Assembly (NCBI GenBank): GCA_035495315.1
Contig: DATJGF010000133.1
Span: 1 to 6,619 of the forward strand
Direction: 5' to 3'
Source: DATJGF01 sp035495315
Lineage (GTDB): Bacteria; Verrucomicrobiota; Verrucomicrobiia; Limisphaerales; UBA8199
DNA: 6,619 nt
Position numbers and translations under genes: made by a program. The notes beneath the pieces were generated by a model. The model saw nothing but the letters and a program-made list of their open reading frames with translations, did no database searches and was not told the DNA's origin. Below are positions 3,843 through 6,619 of the stretch, one piece after another. Numbering within the stretch: the first letter of the stretch is position 1; every line of letters begins with the position of its first letter.

Positions 3843-6619
3843 ATGAATAAAAACCACGCAAAGTTCGTTCGAAGGATGTGTATCCCCATAATCATTGCGG
3901 GAGCCGTATCGTGCCTGGCGTTGAGCGCCCAAGCATACGTCCATCCATGTATTCCGGCTACCAGCCAGGACCTGGCCTTCATCAAAGCCAGCCTCAATCA
4001 GCAACCCTGGAAGAGTGGCTACGCCCTTCTCGCGGCCGACAGTCATTCCCAGCTCACTTACACCATGCAGGGACCCTTCGGAACCGTCAGTCGCACTCCT
4101 GACGTGAACCTCAACCAATGGAAGAATGACATGACGGCCGTGTTTAACTTGGCGCGCATGTGGTATTTCACGGGCAACACCAATTACGCTCAGAAAGCAC
4201 ATGACATCCTCCTCGCGTGGGCGAATACACAGACCAATTTCGCCGGGCAGGAAATGGACCTTTCACTTGGTGACTACGCTTATGCCTACGGCGGCGGTGC
4301 CGACATCCTGCGCGGCACGTGGCCTGGATGGACGGCGGCGGACACGGCTACTGTCAAAAACTATTTCCTGAATTGTCACTGGCCTACGAGCCTTGCCGGT
4401 CTCAACTACACCGGCCCTGCCAACAAAGGCTCCCTCTACTGCGAGTCCGGGATCGCTGTTGCTCTTTTCCTGGACGATACCAACAAGTTCAACCACGTCA
4501 TTGACAATTTCCGCACCGTGCCAAGCTCCGGCCTGCGCAACACGCTGGACACTGGCGAGATGGGCGAAACCGGTCGTGACGAGGGCCACAGCCAAGGAGA
4601 CCTCTTAGGCTACGCATTTCTTGCCGAATGCGCCTGGAAGCAAGGTTTGGATCTCTTTTCCGAATCGGACAACCGGATACTGGCCTGCGGCGAATACTAC
4701 GCCCGCAATACCTTGACTACCGATAATCCTTTCGTCCCTTTCGGCACCATTGATTACAACTACTATGCCAACAACCCCTATTATTACACCGCCAATCGCT
4801 CGATGCTTTACATTATCCAGAACGCCTACAAAAACCGCAAGGGCCTGCCTACTCCCTGGATTGACCTTAAACTCCAACAACAGAACGTTGATGCCAATAA
4901 CTTCATGTATGCCAAGACCGCCGACTCCACCACCGCTACCATGTCGCCGGCCAGTTTCCCGACGGTTTCACTGGCATCCAGCGGGTTGACGTTGACAACC
5001 CTTGGCACGCAGGCCACGGGACGCAGCCTGTCTTTCACGAACAATGTGTGGACGATGACCGGCCTTGGGAACACCGTCTGGACGGGTGTGGGTGGATCTG
5101 ACGACTGCCAGTTCGCTTATCAAGCGATGACCGGCGACTGCGCCCTCGTTGCCCAAGTCACCTCGTTCACCTATTCGGGCAATAACAACGGTAAGTGCGG
5201 GGTCATGATTCGAGACAATCTCTCCGCCGTTGTTTCGCAACGTGCCTGGATTGGGATTATACCCGCAGCCACCAACATTATGGAATGCCGTCAGGATGGC
5301 TGGACTGAAAACTGGGGAGGGAGCAATTGGTCACGCCGTTCCCAAAACCTTCCTCCAGGCATGCCTTACTGGGTGAAGATCGAACGCAGGGGCAACATGA
5401 TCAATACCTACACTTCACAGGATGGCACCAGTTGGGCGGCCAATATCTGCTCCTACTACGGCAATCTGCCGTCCACCGTTTATATCGGCCTGTTTATATG
5501 CAGTGGAACGGCGACAGCCCAGACCGCCACCTTTGCCAACGTGGCGTTCACCGGTGGCAGCGGCGGTCTGGTGACCACTCCGGCGGCTCCGGCGGCCGTG
5601 TTTGCCGACGGTTCCAGCAAAACCATCACTGTGCGCTGGTTGCCATCGTTCGGTGCCACCGCCTATGATCTGCTGCGTTCCACCACTTCCGGCAGCGGCT
5701 ATACTGTGATTGCCAGCAATCTCACGACTGACAAAACCAGCTATGTGGACACATCGGTGACCACTAACACGACTTACTACTACGTCGTTCAGGCAAAGAA
5801 CTCTGCCGGCACCAGCGGAAATTCGCCAGAGTTTTACGGCTCTCTGCTTCCGGCACCGTTGGTCAACCTAGCCTTCAGCGGCACGGCCAACGACAGCGCC
5901 AACAACCCGGCCAACGCCGGGAATGCCTTCGACCAGAACCCGGGATCGCAATGGTTCTACACGGGAACGAACGGGTGGTTGCAGTATGACTTCGGCGTGG
6001 GCAACGCGCAGGTCGTCAAGCGCTACACGGTCACCGAAGCCGACACGATTCCCGCGCGCGATCCGAGAGATTGGACCTTCCTTGGCTCGCAAGACGGCTC
6101 CACTTGGACCACTCTCGACTCACAGACCAGCCAGTCCTTCGCCTATACGTATCAACAGCTCACGTATGACATCGGCAACACCACGGCTTACCGATACTAC
6201 CGAATCAATGTCACCGCCAACAACGGCGACGCCACCTTCCTGCACATCGGCGATCTTGGCCTCTGGGGCGACAGCGGACGCACCATTCCCGACGGTCGTT
6301 ATTACCTCGTCAGTCGCAACAGCAACAAGGTCATGGATGCCGGCACCGCGGCGAATGGCACGGCGATCTTGCAGCAAACTTACAACGGCAGCGACAGCCA
6401 GCAGTGGGACATTGCCTGGCTGGGCAATGGCCAGTATCGCGCCATCGCTGCCGGCAGTTCCGAGGCGATGGACAACGGCGGCACCTCCGGCAGGGGCGCT
6501 AATTTGGTCGTCCAGCCTTGGAACGGAGGCTCCAGCCAGAGCTGGACGTTTGTGCCCGACAGCGACGGCTTCTGCCACATCATCTCGGGAAACAGCGGGC
6601 TGCTTGCCGATGTCAGTAG
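3843..6619 (+). CDS. Secreted multidomain alginate-lyase-like polysaccharide lyase, 3' partial
   Basis: The frame is open for 925 codons plus two bases and runs off the window; the terminal TAG is out of frame. Residues 1-31 are a signal peptide (basic K/RR start, hydrophobic IPIIIAGAV, AQA cleavage site before Tyr32). Residues about 32-360 resemble the alginate lyase superfamily (Pfam Alginate_lyase): an HP start, WKSGYALL, FNLARMWYFTGN, and the strongly conserved GETGRDEGH (241-249), whose Arg245 and His249 are candidate active-site residues. Such enzymes cleave uronic-acid glycans by beta-elimination; the substrate is not deducible. Then follow a concanavalin-like beta-sandwich (about 384-570; CGVMIRD, PYWVKIERRGN), FN3 (580-668), F5/8 type C (673-809; WLQYDFG) and a ricin-type beta-trefoil (816 onward; QQW 853-855, QSW 899-901), which lacks its last repeat here. 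These accessory domains should bind glycan. ATG 3843 is preferred over ATG 3876 because it gives the basic n-region; no Shine-Dalgarno is seen. Confidence 0.9.
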   Translation, partial: MNKNHAKFVRRMCIPIIIAGAVSCLALSAQAYVHPCIPATSQDLAFIKASLNQQPWKSGYALLAADSHSQLTYTMQGPFGTVSRTPDVNLNQWKNDMTAVFNLARMWYFTGNTNYAQKAHDILLAWANTQTNFAGQEMDLSLGDYAYAYGGGADILRGTWPGWTAADTATVKNYFLNCHWPTSLAGLNYTGPANKGSLYCESGIAVALFLDDTNKFNHVIDNFRTVPSSGLRNTLDTGEMGETGRDEGHSQGDLLGYAFLAECAWKQGLDLFSESDNRILACGEYYARNTLTTDNPFVPFGTIDYNYYANNPYYYTANRSMLYIIQNAYKNRKGLPTPWIDLKLQQQNVDANNFMYAKTADSTTATMSPASFPTVSLASSGLTLTTLGTQATGRSLSFTNNVWTMTGLGNTVWTGVGGSDDCQFAYQAMTGDCALVAQVTSFTYSGNNNGKCGVMIRDNLSAVVSQRAWIGIIPAATNIMECRQDGWTENWGGSNWSRRSQNLPPGMPYWVKIERRGNMINTYTSQDGTSWAANICSYYGNLPSTVYIGLFICSGTATAQTATFANVAFTGGSGGLVTTPAAPAAVFADGSSKTITVRWLPSFGATAYDLLRSTTSGSGYTVIASNLTTDKTSYVDTSVTTNTTYYYVVQAKNSAGTSGNSPEFYGSLLPAPLVNLAFSGTANDSANNPANAGNAFDQNPGSQWFYTGTNGWLQYDFGVGNAQVVKRYTVTEADTIPARDPRDWTFLGSQDGSTWTTLDSQTSQSFAYTYQQLTYDIGNTTAYRYYRINVTANNGDATFLHIGDLGLWGDSGRTIPDGRYYLVSRNSNKVMDAGTAANGTAILQQTYNGSDSQQWDIAWLGNGQYRAIAAGSSEAMDNGGTSGRGANLVVQPWNGGSSQSWTFVPDSDGFCHIISGNSGLLADVS

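Noticed and set aside
3653..4202. Minus-strand open frames opposite the lyase start
   Set aside because: No domain, low-complexity composition, and they overlap the well-supported signal peptide and catalytic domain on the plus strand.
6617..6619. TAG at the window end as the lyase stop
   Set aside because: It is out of frame with the lyase (the frame reads GAT GTC AGT AG), and the ricin-type domain is incomplete at this point, so the gene continues beyond the window.
1..6619. CRISPR array, insertion sequence, tRNA or rRNA
   Set aside because: I saw no regularly spaced repeats, transposase motifs, terminal inverted repeats or structural RNA signatures on either strand.

Overview
The window most resembles a chromosome segment from the Verrucomicrobiota, with Planctomycetota as the alternative. 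The main reason is a sigma factor of the ECF type without an anti-sigma gene, followed directly by a large membrane-spanning Ser/Thr kinase. A big secreted polysaccharide-degrading enzyme and the near absence of Shine-Dalgarno sites before most starts also fit. This placement is inference from gene families, not from a marker gene.

Layout. Positions 1-159 (minus strand) hold the start of an unrecognised protein that runs off the left edge. Positions 142-354 (plus) hold what looks like the N-terminal piece of a DUF2971 protein, cut off soon after its FNDPFE motif. Positions 500-1078 encode the ECF sigma factor and 1113-3317 the kinase. Between them lie a 14-base perfect match to the 16S anti-Shine-Dalgarno complement and a 26-codon reading frame that overlaps the sigma stop on one side and an internal kinase Met on the other. 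Positions 3318-3842 carry no intact gene, but 3385-3600 hold a start-less, 71-codon C-terminal remnant of a carbohydrate-binding (F5/8 type C-like) domain. From 3843 to the right edge one uninterrupted frame of 925 complete codons encodes a secreted enzyme: signal peptide, alginate-lyase-like catalytic domain, a concanavalin-like beta-sandwich, FN3, F5/8 type C and a ricin-type lectin domain, cut by the window end.

How it may work together. The sigma factor lacks the acidic residues of the usual region 2.2 DAED motif and has a Gln-Pro-Thr-Ala stretch there. With the kinase next door, this suggests control of the sigma factor by phosphorylation, as known for the Vibrio EcfP/PknT pair. The kinase would sense something through its extracytoplasmic TPR-like C-terminal half. 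Whether this circuit controls the downstream lyase is not shown; a weak ECF-like promoter motif lies upstream of the lyase (3636-3660). Gene remnants on both sides of the sigma-kinase unit indicate past rearrangement.
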